From assembly GCA_963771005.1 (NCBI GenBank), contig CAVYRO010000002.1, positions 1,054,001 through 1,118,000 on the forward strand: 64,000 nt of DNA. The letters are read 5' to 3'. This stretch comes from DASQZK01 sp963771005. GTDB lineage: Bacteria > Bacteroidota > Bacteroidia > Bacteroidales > GCA-2748055. The notes beneath the pieces are model-generated. The model was not told where the DNA came from and ran no database searches. It was given only the letters and a program-made list of their open reading frames with translations. The translations under genes were made by a program, and so were the position numbers. Numbering within the stretch: the first letter of the stretch is position 1; the number at the start of each line of letters is the position of its first letter. Shown here in pieces: positions 46,293 to 54,927 of the stretch.

Positions 46293-48509
46293 ATGAGCCG
46301 CATAATTTTTGTTTCCAACCTTTTACCCATAAAAATCAAAATATCCAAAAAAGGAGACTCGGAGCTCGTTACGCGGACCGGTGGTTTTACAAGCGGAGTA
46401 GAAAAATTCTACCAGGATGATGAATCGGTATGGGTTGGCTGGACTGGCTTTGACAGGCGGGAATTACCTGCTGACCAGCGAGACAGGATCGCCGATAAAC
46501 TCAGGAAAAAAAACTGCTATCCCATCACTCTCAGGAAAAAAGAAAGAGAGCAATACCTGGAAGGATTTGCCAATAGTACGATCTGGCCCCTGTTCCATTA
46601 CTATAATGAAAAATCCACGTACCGCGAGACGGAATGGAGACAATACGTAAGGGTGAACCAGAAGTATGCCAATGAGCTACAGAAGATCATCCGTGAAGGT
46701 GACAGGGTCTGGATCCATGATTATCACCTGATGCTCCTCCCTAAGTTGTTGCGCAACAGTTTTCCGGAACTCTCCATCGGTTACTTTCAGCATATCCCCT
46801 TCCCCTCCTACGAGGTTTTCAGACTTCTCCCCTGGCGTAAGGAAATTCTTGAAGGACTTTTGGGCGCAGATTTGATCGGCTTCCATACTTACGATTATGA
46901 AAGACATTTTATCAGCTCCCTGAGGCGCCTTATGGGTCTTGATACTTATTTCAACCAGGTCCGGTATGAGAAGAGGGTACTTAAAGTTGATAATTTCCCG
47001 ATGGGAATAGATTATGAGAAATTTCATTCCAGGGCTTGCGAAATAAAAGATCAGATCCCTGAGAAGCTGAAAAAATTCAATAACGAGATCGAGAAACACA
47101 TCCGGGTGAAACCGGAGAATAAGATCATTTTATCCCTTGAGAGGCTCGATTACACGAAGGGACTCATCATCAGGCTCAAAGCTTTCAGGGAGTTCCTGCT
47201 GAAGCATGATGAGTTCCATGGGAAGATATCCCTCCTCATTTACCTGACACTATTGCGGGAGAATGATCTTGAGAATAAACAACTTAAGGCAGAGATTGAC
47301 AGGCAGGTAGGCCGGCTGAACAGCGAATTCGGGAAGGTAGGATGGACACCGGTATTCTACTACTTCAAGGAACTGCTTTTCGATGAACTTGTTCAGGTAT
47401 ACCTGGCTTCAGACATTGCTCTGGTAACCCCTCTTCGCGACGGGATGAACCTGGTATGCAAGGAATTTATAGCCAGCAAACCCGACAGGAAAGGGGTGCT
47501 CATCCTATCGGAGATGGCAGGTGCTTCCCGGGAGATGGGTGAGGCGGTGATCGTCAATCCCAACAACAGGCTGGAAATTGTCAATGCCATCCATGAAGCG
47601 CTGACCATGTCCGATGATGAACAGACGGAAAGAAATAAGGTCCTGCAGAAAAGACTTTCCACCTATACGGAGAAAAAATGGGCCGTCGATTTTCTCGAAG
47701 GACTGAATAGCGTTAAGAAGCTTCAGGAATACAACCTTACCCGGAAACTGAACAAAAGGATATCCGATGCAATCGTCGAAAGGTACCAGTCTACTTCAAA
47801 TCGATTCATTCTGCTGGATTACGACGGAACGCTTAAGGGATTTTATAAAGATCCCCAGGAGGCCAGCCCGGATAGGGAATTATATAAACTCCTGAAAGAC
47901 ATCATTTCCGATGACAAGAATAATGTGATCATCATCAGCGGACGGGATAAGGAAACGCTTTCTTCATGGTTTGATAATGAGAACTGGAACCTGGGATTCA
48001 TCGCCGAACACGGCGTCTGGCATAAGAAGTTGAACGGTGACTGGTACATGCCGGATACGATCGATAAGGACTGGATAGATATCGTCAAACCCATACTCGA
48101 TTTCTATGTTGACCGCACACCGGGCAGCTTCACGGAGGAGAAAAACTATTCCCTTGTCTGGCATTACCGGGATTCCGATCCCGACCTTGGGGTACAGCGG
48201 GCTTATGAATTGAAAGATGAACTGCAAAGCCTTGCCACCAATCTTGACCTCGAGATCATGGATGGCGACAAGGTCATCGAAATTAAAAATTCCGGCATAA
48301 ACAAAGGACGTGCCGCAGTTTCCCGGATGAACAATGAGAATTACGATTTTATCATGGCCCTCGGCGATGACTGGACAGATGAATTCACTTTTGAATCGCT
48401 TCCCCCTGAATCTATTACCATAAAAGTGGGGAATAAATCCACCAAGGCAAAATATTTTGTGGATAATTACAAGAACATCAGGGAATTTTTGAAAACACTG
48501 GTGAAGTGA
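46293..48509 (+). CDS. otsAB: Fused trehalose-6-phosphate synthase/phosphatase
   Basis: 738 residues. Residues 1-475 are a GT20 trehalose-6-phosphate synthase: IIFVSNLLPI at the start, WIHDYHLMLLPKLLRN, IGYFQHIPFPSYEVFRLLPW, LSLERLDYTKGL, and the C-terminal LVTPLRDGMNLVCKEF with the nucleotide-sugar-binding region. Residues about 500-738 are a HAD-type trehalose-6-phosphate phosphatase with RFILLDYDGTLKG (nucleophile Asp near 509), VIIISGRDKETL, and ALGDDWTDEFTF. The enzyme makes trehalose from UDP-glucose and glucose 6-phosphate in one chain. Divergent from the GH65 fusion that probably degrades it. Symbols combine otsA and otsB. Confidence 0.95.
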   Translation: MSRIIFVSNLLPIKIKISKKGDSELVTRTGGFTSGVEKFYQDDESVWVGWTGFDRRELPADQRDRIADKLRKKNCYPITLRKKEREQYLEGFANSTIWPLFHYYNEKSTYRETEWRQYVRVNQKYANELQKIIREGDRVWIHDYHLMLLPKLLRNSFPELSIGYFQHIPFPSYEVFRLLPWRKEILEGLLGADLIGFHTYDYERHFISSLRRLMGLDTYFNQVRYEKRVLKVDNFPMGIDYEKFHSRACEIKDQIPEKLKKFNNEIEKHIRVKPENKIILSLERLDYTKGLIIRLKAFREFLLKHDEFHGKISLLIYLTLLRENDLENKQLKAEIDRQVGRLNSEFGKVGWTPVFYYFKELLFDELVQVYLASDIALVTPLRDGMNLVCKEFIASKPDRKGVLILSEMAGASREMGEAVIVNPNNRLEIVNAIHEALTMSDDEQTERNKVLQKRLSTYTEKKWAVDFLEGLNSVKKLQEYNLTRKLNKRISDAIVERYQSTSNRFILLDYDGTLKGFYKDPQEASPDRELYKLLKDIISDDKNNVIIISGRDKETLSSWFDNENWNLGFIAEHGVWHKKLNGDWYMPDTIDKDWIDIVKPILDFYVDRTPGSFTEEKNYSLVWHYRDSDPDLGVQRAYELKDELQSLATNLDLEIMDGDKVIEIKNSGINKGRAAVSRMNNENYDFIMALGDDWTDEFTFESLPPESITIKVGNKSTKAKYFVDNYKNIREFLKTLVK

Positions 48510-48914
48510 CCCTGCCAAGTCTCACCGGATAACTCAACAATTCACAACTCAACAAATTCTTCAGGGAGTTTCACCAGATTTCAGAGATTATCACAGAAAA
48601 GGTTGTTTAAGATTGTTTGAAATGGTTTGAGGTGGTTTGAAATGGTTTGAAATGGTTTGAAATGGTTTGAAAATGGTTTGAAATGGTTTGAACTCCATTC
48701 AACAAATCAACAAATTCTTCCTGGATCCGTGAGAATCCGTGTTTTTCCGTCAAATCTGTGTTCCTCTTCCTCTTCACCAAATCACAAATTCACCAATTCA
48801 CCAAATATTACACTCCGGCTTGGACGAAAACAGATGCCATTTTTTACAGGCTCTAAAGTCTCACTGGAAAACTCTTCCTTCAACAAATCAACAACTCAAC
48901 AAATCAACAAATAT
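48510..48914. repeat. Low-complexity repeat island
   Basis: Contains a tandem array of a 10-bp unit (AATGGTTTGA and variants), about eight copies at 48617-48695, plus scattered CAACAAATC and CACCAAAT-like phrases up to 48914. Open frames here translate only the repeat. Nothing else is seen before the tRNA. Confidence 0.75.
48617..48695. repeat. 10-bp tandem repeat array
   Basis: About eight consecutive units of AATGGTTTGA with single-base variants (GGTGGTTTGA, one unit with an extra A). The array keeps a near 10-base period, close to one helical turn of DNA. Downstream is the tRNA-Thr gene on the opposite strand. Confidence 0.8.
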
Positions 48915-48989
48915 TGGAGCCTCACAGGGGATTTGAACCCCCGACCTGCTGATTACGAATCAGCTGCTCTACCGCTGAGCTAATGAGGC
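48915..48989 (-). tRNA. tRNA-Thr (anticodon CGT)
   Basis: The minus-strand sequence folds as a complete tRNA. The acceptor arm is GCCTCAT with GTGAGGC (one G-T pair), the D-loop is AGCTCAGCGGTAGAGC, the anticodon arm is GCTGA-TTCGTAA-TCAGC, and the T-arm is GGGGG-TTCAAAT-CCCCT. The anticodon CGT reads ACG, threonine. CCA is encoded at the 3' end (48915-48917). No adjacent tRNA was found. Confidence 0.96.
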
Positions 48990-49100
48990 ATGTGTATGGT
49001 GCGCAAAAATAAATAATTTTCGGATATACGGGCAATTATAAGTTCCGTTTCCTTCAAAAAAACTTTGTTTCACCGGTTGAGACAGTCTGCCGGAGTTATT

Positions 49101-49700
49101 TCAGGGTTGTTTTTCCGCGATCAGCCGGATCACCCTTGCCCTTCCCTGGTGGAAACTGCCCTCATCCAGTTCAACCTCGGTTTCCCTGAGAGTATCGATT
49201 TTAAGATTCCTGAAATCGTTGCGTAGCATTTCCCGGGAATAAAGAAAATCAGGATTTTTCGGTCCGCCAGAGGGGAGACCATTCTGTCCCCTGGAAAATA
49301 ATTCGCCTACGATCCTGGCACCAGGCTTCAGCCATCCTGTGAGCCGCCTGTGAAAAATTCTCCTGTCATTTCCCGCAAGATGGAAGAAAAAGAGTCCTGC
49401 CATATCGAATTGACCGTTTTCAGACCGGTAATCTTCCCATGAACAAACGCGGTAATTGATATTCACCCCCCTGAGAAAAGCCAGTTCAAGGGCCTTCTTC
49501 CTGGCCGCCGTACTGAAATCAAAGGCATGAACTTCCCATCCCAGTGAGGCGGCATAAACGGCATTCCTTCCCTCACCTTCCCCGGCAAGAAGTATACGCC
49601 CCGGCTTTTCACCTTTGAGGATCTCCCTGAAATAAAGATTCGGTTTTGTCCCGTAAACATATTCACCTGAACTGTATCTTGAATCCCAGAATTGATTCAT
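49101..49700 (-). CDS. Class I SAM-dependent methyltransferase (TehB-like)
   Basis: 199 residues from the ATG at 49698-49700 (MNQFWDSRYSSGEYVYGTKPN is the usual start of the group); a longer frame to 49736 also exists. The SAM motif is RILLAGEGEGRNAVYAASLGWEV, where the family's usual Gly-x-Gly loop is kept as GEGEGRN, and then the acidic VHAFDFS. TehB-type enzymes act on small thiol or oxyanion substrates. It stands alone, divergent from purL. Confidence 0.85.
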   Translation of the reverse strand: MNQFWDSRYSSGEYVYGTKPNLYFREILKGEKPGRILLAGEGEGRNAVYAASLGWEVHAFDFSTAARKKALELAFLRGVNINYRVCSWEDYRSENGQFDMAGLFFFHLAGNDRRIFHRRLTGWLKPGARIVGELFSRGQNGLPSGGPKNPDFLYSREMLRNDFRNLKIDTLRETEVELDEGSFHQGRARVIRLIAEKQP

Positions 49701-49796
49701 CGGATGAGCTTTTTTTAAAAACATCACTAGTAACAAATGACCGGGGCCATTGTTGTCTTATTTCATCCGGTGCCATTCATTTTGACTGCTTATGAC

Positions 49797-49804
49797 TATA
49801 TTTG
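49797..49804 (+). promoter_or_regulatory. Bacteroidota -7 box (TATATTTG)
   Basis: Exact TAnnTTTG match 40 bases upstream of the purL ATG. A TTTG lies 12 bases further upstream, short of the usual 19. Confidence 0.5.
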
Positions 49805-49844
49805 CAGTGGATCTGAAATTGCCGAATCAAAATAAAATTCATCA

Positions 49845-52800
49845 ATGATAGTATTTTTTAAAGTATCTGCAAATCATTTCATAGCTGTTCAAACCTCAAA
49901 AAATTTCACAGGTCCTGATGTTGAAAAACTCACCTGGTTGTTCAACGGTGCCCGGATGATGAATGAAGGGAAACTTGAAGGTTTTTTTATCGGTCCGCGT
50001 AAGGAGATGATCACCCCCTGGAGCACCAATGCCGTTGAAATCACCCAGAATATGGGGATCGCCGGTATTGAGAGGATGGAGGAATACTTCCTGGTCGAAA
50101 ATGAGAGGGCAAAATACGATCCTATGCTCCAGGTACTCTACCGCGAGCTGGATCAGGATATTTTCCGCATCGTGAGGAAACCCGAGCCTGTCATTGAAAT
50201 TGAGAACATCGCTGCCTACAATGAGAAGGAAGGACTGGCGCTAAGCCCTGAAGAAATTCAGTATCTGGGGGATCTCAGCAGGCAGCTCGGACGAAAACTC
50301 ACTGACAGCGAAGTTTTCGGATTTTCCCAGGTTAATTCCGAACATTGCCGTCATAAAATTTTTAACGGGATCTTCATCATCAACGGGGAAGAAAAACAAT
50401 CCAGTCTTTTCCAGCTTATCAGGAAAACCACGCAGACCAATCCCAATTCCGTGGTTTCGGCGTACAAAGATAACTGTTCCTTCGTCCGGGGACCGGTAAT
50501 CGAACAATTTGCGCCCGACAGACAGGATGAAGCCGGTACATTTGAGGTCAGTGAAATTGAAACCGTACTGTCGCTTAAAGCGGAAACTCATAATTTTCCC
50601 ACCACCGTTGAGCCTTTCAACGGGGCATCCACAGGGACCGGCGGTGAGATCCGGGACCGGATCGCCGGCGGTAAAGGCGCCATTCCGATGGCCGGTACCG
50701 CCGTTTACATGACGTCATACCCCCGGCCCGAGAGCGGCAGGGACTGGGAAAAAGCAACCACACCCCGTAAATGGCTGTACCAGACTCCCGAAGAGATCCT
50801 GATCAAGGCTTCGAACGGGGCCAGCGATTTCGGGAATAAATTCGGACAGCCATTGATCTGCGGGAGCCTGCTTACCTTCGAGCATTCCGAGAATATGAAG
50901 ATGTACGGTTACGATAAGGTCATCATGCTGGCAGGGGGAATAGGATACGGGAAGAAAAAAGACAGCACGAAGGATATCCCCGAAAAGGATGATCCCATCA
51001 TCCTGCTGGGAGGTGATAACTATCGCATCGGGATGGGTGGCGGAGCCGTTTCCTCGGTGGCAACGGGTGAGTACGGAAATTCAATCGAGCTGAACGCCGT
51101 CCAGCGGGCCAATCCGGAAATGCAGAAAAGAGTTTTCAATGCCATCCGGGCACTCGCCGAATCGGAGGATAATACCATAGTAACCATCCATGATCACGGA
51201 GCCGGTGGTCATCTGAACTGCCTTTCCGAACTCGTGGAAGCCACTGGCGGAACGATCGGTATTGACCGGCTTCCCATCGGCGATCCGACCCTCTCCTCAA
51301 AAGAGATCATCGGGAACGAATCGCAGGAGAGAATGGGAATGATCATGCATAAGGTGGATGTCGACCGGATTCAAAAAATCGCGGAAAGGGAAAGGGCTCC
51401 CTTCTATGTCATCGGTAAGGTCACAGGCGATCACCGGTTTACTTTTGAAGACACTGAGAATGCGAATCCTATCGATCTGGCGCTTGCCGATCTTTTCGGC
51501 AACCCCCCGCAGACGATCCTGAATGACAACAGCCAGCCATCCTCCTTTGAAAAGCCATCTTTCGATATCCATTCCCTGGAAAAATATCTTGCCAACCTGC
51601 TCCAGCTTGAATCCGTCGCGTGCAAAGACTGGCTTACCAATAAAGTGGACAGGAGTGTCACCGGCAAAGTGGCGAAACAACAATGTGCCGGTGAAATCCA
51701 GCTTCCCCTCAATGACCTGGGGGCGGTGGCGCTGGATTACAGGGGCAGGAAAGGATATGCCACATCGATAGGCCATGCCCCCGTCGCGGGATTGATCAAT
51801 CCGGCTTCCGGTTCCATACTGTCCATCGCCGAAGCCCTGACCAATATCGTATGGGCACCGCTCACAGAAAAACTCCATGGGGTTTCCCTTTCCGCAAACT
51901 GGATGTGGCCCTCCAAAAACCCAGGGGAAGATGCACGCTTATATGAAGCGGTTAAGGCAGCAAGCGATTTTGCCATCGCTCTCGGTATAAACATACCCAC
52001 GGGTAAGGACTCGCTCTCCATGACTCAAAAATACAAGGATACCGTAGTATTTGCTCCGGGAACAGTCATCATCACGGCCGCCGCCGCCGTGCAGGACGTA
52101 ACGAAAATAGTGGAACCCGTTGTGGTCAATGATCCTGATTCCTTCCTGGTTTATATCGATCTCTCCCGCGATAACAGGAAACTGGGGGGAAGCAGTTTTG
52201 CCCAGGTCGTTAATTCCATTGGCAATGAAACGCCGGTTGTCAGGGATCCCGAGTATTTCGTACGGGCATTCAATACCCTGCAGGATATGATCGCTAATGG
52301 AAAAATCATGGGCGGTCATGATATTTCCTCAGGCGGCATCATCACTGCCCTGCTCGAGATGTGCTTCGCCAACACGACGGGGGGTATGGAAATCGACCTC
52401 ACCAGTGTTGATGACCACGATACCTTCAGGGTACTTTTTTCGGAGAATCCCGGTGTCATTATCCAGGTTAAATCGAAGGCGGACCTTAAGATCCTCGATG
52501 AAACCGAAACCGATTATGAGATCATCGGCTCTCCTTCACGTCACAGGATGCTGAACCTGAAAACACGACACGATTCATTCGGCCTCGATATCGATTACTA
52601 CCGGGAAAAGTGGTATGTCAGTTCATACCTTCTCGACCGCAGGCAGAGCGGGGATAAGCTTGCGCTCGAACGTTTTATGAATTTCAAAAACCAGCCGCTG
52701 CAATACAATTTCGGATCTTTCACGGGTAAAATGGCTGACTATGGGATATTGCACGGGCGAAGGGAAAGGTCTGGGATCCGGGCAGCCATAATACGTGAAA

Positions 52801-53531
52801 AGGGGGTGAACGGCGACAGGGAAATGGCATATGCCCTTCACCTGGCCGGCATGGATGTGAAAGACGTCCATATGACCGATCTCATCGCCGGCCGTGAAGA
52901 TCTCAGCGATGTCAATATGATCGTATTCGTAGGAGGATTCTCCAATTCCGATGTTCTTGGATCGGCCAAAGGATGGGCGGGAGCTTTCCGTTACAATGAA
53001 AAAGCCCGGATCGCACTTGATAATTTCTATAAACGAAAGGACACTCTCAGCCTTGGGATCTGCAACGGATGCCAGCTTATGGTGGAACTGGGACTGGTAT
53101 ATCCCGGACATGAATCGCCCCCGAAAATGAATTTCAATACATCCCATAAATTTGAATCCGCTTTTTTGAATGTCAATATCCTACCGAATGATTCGATCAT
53201 GCTGAAAAGCCTTTCCGGAACCCGGCTCGGGATCTGGATAGCCCATGGGGAGGGACGTTTTATCCTCCCGGGCGGTGAAGCCAGCTATCAAATCCCGGTT
53301 AAATACAGTTATACGGATTACCCTGGCAATCCCAATGGATCGGATTTCGCCGCAGCCGCCCTGGTTTCAACCGACGGAAGGCATCTCGCCATGATGCCCC
53401 ATCTCGAAAGATCTTTCCTTCCCTACCAATGCGCTCATTACCCGTCTAACCGTCAGGATGAGATCACTCCCTGGGCTGAAGCATTTGTGAATGCAAAGAA
53501 ATGGATTGAGGAATGGGCGGTCAAAGTTTAA
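49845..53531 (+). CDS. purL: Phosphoribosylformylglycinamidine synthase, large form
   Basis: 1228 residues, the long single-chain form. It catalyses the fourth step of purine synthesis, FGAR plus glutamine and ATP to FGAM. Seen in order: N-terminal PurS-like domain (1-140), linker with LTDSEVFGFSQVNSEHCRHKIF, two AIR synthetase-like ATP domains with KAETHNFPTTVEPFNGASTG (from about 245) and GGHDISSGGIITAL, and a C-terminal glutamine amidotransferase (about 975-1228) with the nucleophile Cys in LGICNGCQLM (about 1072) and the HGEGRF and LAMMPHLERS motifs. Start chosen at the ATG at 49845, just after an AT-rich leader with a promoter -7 box. Monocistronic in the window. Confidence 0.97.
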   Translation: MIVFFKVSANHFIAVQTSKNFTGPDVEKLTWLFNGARMMNEGKLEGFFIGPRKEMITPWSTNAVEITQNMGIAGIERMEEYFLVENERAKYDPMLQVLYRELDQDIFRIVRKPEPVIEIENIAAYNEKEGLALSPEEIQYLGDLSRQLGRKLTDSEVFGFSQVNSEHCRHKIFNGIFIINGEEKQSSLFQLIRKTTQTNPNSVVSAYKDNCSFVRGPVIEQFAPDRQDEAGTFEVSEIETVLSLKAETHNFPTTVEPFNGASTGTGGEIRDRIAGGKGAIPMAGTAVYMTSYPRPESGRDWEKATTPRKWLYQTPEEILIKASNGASDFGNKFGQPLICGSLLTFEHSENMKMYGYDKVIMLAGGIGYGKKKDSTKDIPEKDDPIILLGGDNYRIGMGGGAVSSVATGEYGNSIELNAVQRANPEMQKRVFNAIRALAESEDNTIVTIHDHGAGGHLNCLSELVEATGGTIGIDRLPIGDPTLSSKEIIGNESQERMGMIMHKVDVDRIQKIAERERAPFYVIGKVTGDHRFTFEDTENANPIDLALADLFGNPPQTILNDNSQPSSFEKPSFDIHSLEKYLANLLQLESVACKDWLTNKVDRSVTGKVAKQQCAGEIQLPLNDLGAVALDYRGRKGYATSIGHAPVAGLINPASGSILSIAEALTNIVWAPLTEKLHGVSLSANWMWPSKNPGEDARLYEAVKAASDFAIALGINIPTGKDSLSMTQKYKDTVVFAPGTVIITAAAAVQDVTKIVEPVVVNDPDSFLVYIDLSRDNRKLGGSSFAQVVNSIGNETPVVRDPEYFVRAFNTLQDMIANGKIMGGHDISSGGIITALLEMCFANTTGGMEIDLTSVDDHDTFRVLFSENPGVIIQVKSKADLKILDETETDYEIIGSPSRHRMLNLKTRHDSFGLDIDYYREKWYVSSYLLDRRQSGDKLALERFMNFKNQPLQYNFGSFTGKMADYGILHGRRERSGIRAAIIREKGVNGDREMAYALHLAGMDVKDVHMTDLIAGREDLSDVNMIVFVGGFSNSDVLGSAKGWAGAFRYNEKARIALDNFYKRKDTLSLGICNGCQLMVELGLVYPGHESPPKMNFNTSHKFESAFLNVNILPNDSIMLKSLSGTRLGIWIAHGEGRFILPGGEASYQIPVKYSYTDYPGNPNGSDFAAAALVSTDGRHLAMMPHLERSFLPYQCAHYPSNRQDEITPWAEAFVNAKKWIEEWAVKV

Positions 53532-53639
53532 GGACAACCGAAAGCGAATTTGCGGAGGAGTGATTTAAAAAGTAATGGTTTGTTGATCATTTTTTAACCA
53601 AGACAGGCAATTTATTGTTAAAAAAGCATCAGGAGAAGG

Positions 53640-53745
53640 TTTTTGATCAAAATGATTCCGACCTGCGAATGGGATGGGCGGATCCGGATTTACACCAGGC
53701 AGGTCGCGACCTGCCCCTACGGGTGGTATGTAATGATATCATTAC
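53640..53745. repeat. Dispersed palindromic repeat, copy 3
   Basis: Core GGCAGGTCGCGACCTGCC at 53698-53715 followed by CCTACGGGTGG and then a second palindrome, TAATGATATCATTA (53731-53744). The same order (palindrome, CCCCTACGGGTG, small inverted repeat) is found in reverse complement at copy 1, so this is one repeat family about 55 bases long. It lies 110 bases after the purL stop and could also serve as a transcript-end hairpin. Confidence 0.82.
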
Positions 53746-53763
53746 CGGGTGTCCAACGGCCCG

Positions 53764-53794
53764 TTTGCTCATTTGAATACTTATCCTATATTTG
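53764..53794 (+). promoter_or_regulatory. Bacteroidota promoter, full match
   Basis: TTTG at 53764-53767, exactly 19 bases, then TATATTTG at 53787-53794. Both boxes match the Bacteroidota housekeeping consensus (TTTG - 19 - TAnnTTTG). It lies 29 bases upstream of the ATG at 53823 and should drive the lipoprotein/VTC/CotH operon. This is the clearest promoter seen in the window. Confidence 0.75.
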
Positions 53795-53822
53795 TGATAT
53801 CATAACTTAACATTCCCTTAAC

Positions 53823-54230
53823 ATGGTCTCACCTTCGCGCATCCTGTTTACGTTTGTGATCTTTCTTACCTTCTTTGTTTCAGGCTGTGAAAAAGAAGAA
53901 GGAGAAGGCGGCACGTCGACGATAACCGGCCGCGTGTTAGCCATCGACTATAACAGTGAGTGGACAGAAAAGAAAGGCGAATATTACGCTGCCGGCGTTG
54001 ATGTATATATCCTCTACGGTAATGACAGCATCTACAATGACAATTTTGAAACGGGCCTGGGAGGCTGGTACCGGTTTGATTTTCTCAGGGAAGGCACATA
54101 TACCATTTATGCCTTTTCGCGGGATTCCACCCAAAAAGATCCTTCCGGAGAGGTACCCGTAATGAAGACCGTCCGGATCAGGGAGAAAAAGCAGGTCATT
54201 GTGGTTGAAGACATCAGAATATTCGACTAA
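53823..54230 (+). CDS. Small lipoprotein, first gene of the CotH/VTC operon
   Basis: 135 residues. Lipoprotein signal MVSPSRILFTFVIFLTFFVSGC with Cys22, then a Glu/Gly-rich linker. The rest resembles a carboxypeptidase regulatory-like or SdrD B-like beta-sandwich: TITGRVLAIDY near the start, VDVYILYGNDSIY, and GWYRFDFLREGTYTIYAFS, the typical 'feature with parameter' pattern of such domains. Anchored in the outer or inner membrane. First gene after a full promoter; the next gene follows after 18 bases. Its specific partner is unknown. Confidence 0.82.
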   Translation: MVSPSRILFTFVIFLTFFVSGCEKEEGEGGTSTITGRVLAIDYNSEWTEKKGEYYAAGVDVYILYGNDSIYNDNFETGLGGWYRFDFLREGTYTIYAFSRDSTQKDPSGEVPVMKTVRIREKKQVIVVEDIRIFD

Positions 54231-54248
54231 AAAGCTTGCTCTACCCGG

Positions 54249-54917
54249 ATGAGAACCCTCTTTTTCATATTTGCAATAGTAATCTGTCTCACGAAAATAA
54301 ATGCGCAGGAGAAGGATTTTAACCTGTGGACGGCCCTGGATCTTGAAACGCATCTTAGCAAACACTTGGATATGGTGATCACGGTATCAAACCGCTGGAA
54401 TGAAAATGTGACACGGAGAGATGAATCATTGATCGAAGCCGGGCTGGATTACTCGAGGAAATGGTTTTCATCAGGGATAACTTACCGTTTGGAGGATAAA
54501 TCGGATAAGGATGAGGGTTTCAATATCGGACACCGTATTTTTGCCTGGGCCGGTGCGGAAGCCGAAGCAGGCCGGTTTTCTTTCAGCTTCAGGAATAAGT
54601 TCCAGACCGAGTACCTGGCTGTCAATTCTTCGGAATCGGGCCATAACCCCGAATATTCTAACAGGAACCGGATTAAGGCTGATTACAATATCAGGAAATT
54701 ACCGCTGAAACCATATCTTAGTTATGAAATATTCTCCTGTGTCGATTCATACCATCGTCTCATTACGGAAAAATACAGGATTGCCGGGGGAGTCGGATAT
54801 AAAATAAATAAAAAGAACAGTTTTGGAATTTCCTATTTTTATGACCACCAGATGAATGTTACCTGCCCCTGCACAAATTATATCCTGACGACAACATATG
54901 TACTTGAACTGAACTAA
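54249..54917 (+). CDS. DUF2490-like outer membrane beta-barrel protein
   Basis: 222 residues. A signal peptide (MRTLFFIFAIVICLTKINAQ) precedes a barrel of alternating strands with aromatic ends: FNLWTALDLETHLSKHLDMVITVSNRW, RKWFSSGITYRLED, FSFSFRNKFQTEYL, NSFGISYFYDHQM in shorter pieces, ending in TTYVLELN. This matches DUF2490, a family of outer membrane proteins in Bacteroidota. It follows the lipoprotein gene by 18 bases and precedes the VTC gene by 10 bases, so it is part of the same operon. Confidence 0.82.
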   Translation: MRTLFFIFAIVICLTKINAQEKDFNLWTALDLETHLSKHLDMVITVSNRWNENVTRRDESLIEAGLDYSRKWFSSGITYRLEDKSDKDEGFNIGHRIFAWAGAEAEAGRFSFSFRNKFQTEYLAVNSSESGHNPEYSNRNRIKADYNIRKLPLKPYLSYEIFSCVDSYHRLITEKYRIAGGVGYKINKKNSFGISYFYDHQMNVTCPCTNYILTTTYVLELN

Positions 54918-54927
54918 AAACGGGCTT

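Noticed and set aside
48617..48914. Possible CRISPR array
   Set aside because: The repeats are 10 bases long, contiguous and without unique spacers, and no cas genes are present.
48915..48989. Genomic island at the tRNA-Thr
   Set aside because: No integrase, att duplication or mobile genes were found on either side; the neighbours are a housekeeping purine gene and a trehalose gene.
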